Shown here: positions 4,576 through 5,982 of the stretch, piece by piece | Layout: the number at the start of each line of letters is the position of its first letter | Numbering within the stretch: the first letter of the stretch is position 1 | Program-made: the position numbers and the translations under genes | NCBI GenBank assembly: GCA_045604155.1 | Contig: JAZUNN010000056.1 | Coordinates: 1-5,982 of the forward strand | DNA: 5,982 nucleotides | DNA from: JAISGQ01 sp045604155 | GTDB taxonomy: Bacteria > Bacillota > Clostridia > Oscillospirales > Acutalibacteraceae | Direction of reading: 5' to 3' | Notes under the pieces: generated by a model | What the model saw: only the letters and a program-made list of their open reading frames with translations | What the model was told of the DNA's origin: nothing | Database searches by the model: none

Positions 4576-5901
4576 TTATTGTTTTAAAACATCTATTTTA
4601 TCTATGCTGTAATACCTGAATATTTCAAGCATTTCTTCGCTGATTTTTTCACCTGATATTGCAATCGGAATAGCAGGAGGACAGGATACTGCAGGTGCTC
4701 CGCACACTCTGCCCAGAGCTTTTTCAGTGCTGACGGTTTCCTGCGGTGCAAAAATGGCATTTCTTACAGAAGTCACTGTTTCTGCGGCTTCCATCGCTGT
4801 AAAGCTATTCTGCTTGTATGTCTTTTTGTTCTTTTTCAGTGCACTTTCAAGAGCAAAAAGCTCTTCTTTTGAATTCTCAGGAGTTAGCATGAGCACGCAG
4901 AAATCAGGGTCTGAATATTCACACTCTATCCCCTCTGCCCGAAGCTTTTCGGCAATGTCATTTCCTGTCATTCCCTCAGGTGCTTTTATCGTTATCCTCA
5001 GCGGGTCGGTTTCTTCCGTCTTCCAGCCGTTTGTATTGAGAATCTTTCGGGTGCTGTCACATTGTTTGATCATTACTGAAAGACGATCAGAATAACCATC
5101 TGCAATATATCTGTTGCATTCATCGAGAGATGCAAGGGTCAGATATGACGGACTGGTAGAACCGAACAGCGCCATGGCTTTTTTGGCATTCTGAGAAAAT
5201 TCTTCGGGTGCATTTCTGCTTATGTGCAGATAGGCTCCGCCTGTCAGTACAGGCAGTGTCTTATGAGCTGAGTCACAGCAGATATCTGCTCCAAGATCAA
5301 GAGGATGAAGTGAAGGTGCAAGAAATTTAAGATATGCTCCGTGAGCATTGTCCGCTGCAAGTATTGTACCGTTGTCATGGCAAACCTTTGCAAATGTTTT
5401 TACGTCTGCAATATTTCCCAGATAGTCAACTGTGGTTATGTATACGGCTGCAGGTGGCTGTGGAAGACTTTTAAGAGTCCTTTCAAGCTGTTCTGCAGTT
5501 ATATTGCAGGAACAAAGGGAACTGTTTTCCTCTGGGAAAAGCCAGACAATTTCGAAATCAAGCAATGCAGCCGCATATACAAAGGCTTTATGTACATTTC
5601 TTGCGGCAACCACCGTTCTGTTTTTACCGCCGCTCAAAGCAAGATAAAGCATTGCCCGTATGCACTGGCTGGAGCCTTCGGTGGAGTAAAGCGTCCTTGC
5701 ACTGCCGAAAAGCTCTGATGCGTTTCTTTCGCTTTCGGCAATAATTCCGTCAGCTTCGTAAAGAGCGTCTGCACCCTTGACCTCTGTCAGGTCAAGAGAC
5801 TCACAGCCGAGGAATGAAACGCCTTTGTGACCCGGCATATGAAAACGTATTTTATTGGATTTTTGATATTCTCTGAGGAAATCAGCTATCGGAGTTCTCA
5901 T
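4576..5901 (-). CDS. PLP-dependent Orn/Lys/Arg decarboxylase-family protein
   Basis: The 441-aa product is a fold-type I PLP enzyme of the Orn/Lys/Arg decarboxylase major family, like the stand-alone Bacillus forms (SpeA/YaaO). Visible motifs: FHMPGHKG (20-27), TEGSSQ (74-79, cofactor phosphate region), DNAHGAYL (184-191, Asp 184 for the pyridine nitrogen) and SAHKTLP (211-217, Lys 214 as the Schiff-base lysine). The last 50 residues resemble the family's C-terminal domain, with ALGRVCGAPAV...CPPAIPI...GE; family members usually read YPPGIP there. It is slightly shorter than typical members (about 470-490 aa). Arginine, lysine or ornithine decarboxylation, feeding polyamine synthesis, is possible, but the substrate cannot be read from sequence. 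The ATG at 5901 is preceded only by a weak GGTG; no strong promoter is visible, so it may be part of a transcript from beyond the right edge. Its own terminator separates it from feo. Confidence 0.88.
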   Translation of the reverse strand: MRTPIADFLREYQKSNKIRFHMPGHKGVSFLGCESLDLTEVKGADALYEADGIIAESERNASELFGSARTLYSTEGSSQCIRAMLYLALSGGKNRTVVAARNVHKAFVYAAALLDFEIVWLFPEENSSLCSCNITAEQLERTLKSLPQPPAAVYITTVDYLGNIADVKTFAKVCHDNGTILAADNAHGAYLKFLAPSLHPLDLGADICCDSAHKTLPVLTGGAYLHISRNAPEEFSQNAKKAMALFGSTSPSYLTLASLDECNRYIADGYSDRLSVMIKQCDSTRKILNTNGWKTEETDPLRITIKAPEGMTGNDIAEKLRAEGIECEYSDPDFCVLMLTPENSKEELFALESALKKNKKTYKQNSFTAMEAAETVTSVRNAIFAPQETVSTEKALGRVCGAPAVSCPPAIPIAISGEKISEEMLEIFRYYSIDKIDVLKQ

Positions 5902-5936
5902 ATTCTTTTCACCAGCATAATCACAAAGTTTTTAGT

Positions 5937-5982
5937 CAAGTTTTTTTCAAAAAACTTGCGGGGTCAAGGGGCAGAGCCCTTG
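5937..5982. repeat. Repeat-like hairpin pair at the right edge
   Basis: CAAGTTTTTT (5937-5946) and AAAAAACTTG (5949-5958) are perfect 10-bp arms two bases apart. After GCGGGGT comes CAAGGG (5965-5970) with CCCTTG (5977-5982), reaching the end of the window. The CAAGGGGCAGAGCCC-type string resembles short dispersed intergenic repeats I recall from gut Clostridia genomes. There is no gene in 5902-5982. In the minus direction a TTGACT occurs at 5939-5934 but no matching -10 is placed correctly. Confidence 0.5.

Noticed and set aside
5914..5939. TTGACT upstream of the decarboxylase-family gene as a -35 box
   Set aside because: No TATAAT-like hexamer lies at 16-18 bases; TATGCT is only 14 bases away. 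The TTGACT is part of the repeat-like hairpin region.

Overview
This is a bacterial chromosomal window that reads like a Clostridia-type Bacillota, perhaps a Ruminococcaceae/Oscillospiraceae gut anaerobe. Pointers are strong AAGGAG ribosome binding sites, near-consensus sigma-A promoters, a feoA-feoB-small Cys-rich protein operon, zinc-ribbon membrane proteins and a Firmicutes-style stand-alone Orn/Lys/Arg-decarboxylase-fold enzyme. The genus is inference only. No rRNA, tRNA, CRISPR array, transposase or integrase was seen.

Layout, left to right: (1) 1-107 has no gene and holds a tandem pair of small hairpins and a strong terminator. (2) 108-1253 (minus) is a two-gene unit encoding membrane proteins that each start with a CxxC-N10-CxxC zinc ribbon. 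(3) 1254-1382 is a divergent control region with a TTGACT-N17-TACAAT promoter, a perfect 24-bp palindrome on its predicted start site and a degenerate second copy. (4) 1383-1646 (plus) is a small XRE-type helix-turn-helix regulator with no ordinary start codon. (5) 1645-1685 is a bidirectional terminator shared with the converging iron operon. (6) 1684-4339 (minus) is feoA, feoB and a FeoB-associated Cys-rich membrane peptide. A terminator-like hairpin and a TTAGC-N4-GCTAA element lie between feoA and feoB. (7) 4340-4500 is the feo control region, with a TTGACA-N17-TATTAT promoter and three TTAG-N6-CTAA operator-like sites. (8) 4542-4567 is a terminator for the next gene. (9) 4576-5901 (minus) is a PLP enzyme of the Orn/Lys/Arg decarboxylase family. 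(10) 5902-5982 has no gene and carries repeat-like hairpins.

The feo genes make a ferrous-iron uptake unit: FeoB is the G-protein-coupled inner-membrane permease, FeoA its small SH3-like partner, and the Cys-rich peptide a usual Firmicutes accessory. The TTAG/CTAA sites suggest iron control by a DtxR/IdeR-like repressor not encoded here.

The less familiar part is the divergent cassette at 108-1646. The XRE protein is a candidate repressor of the two zinc-ribbon membrane proteins and of itself, because one operator copy covers the zinc-ribbon start site and the other covers its own Shine-Dalgarno. The link between protein and palindrome is inference. The missing start codon makes this the most interesting spot in the window.
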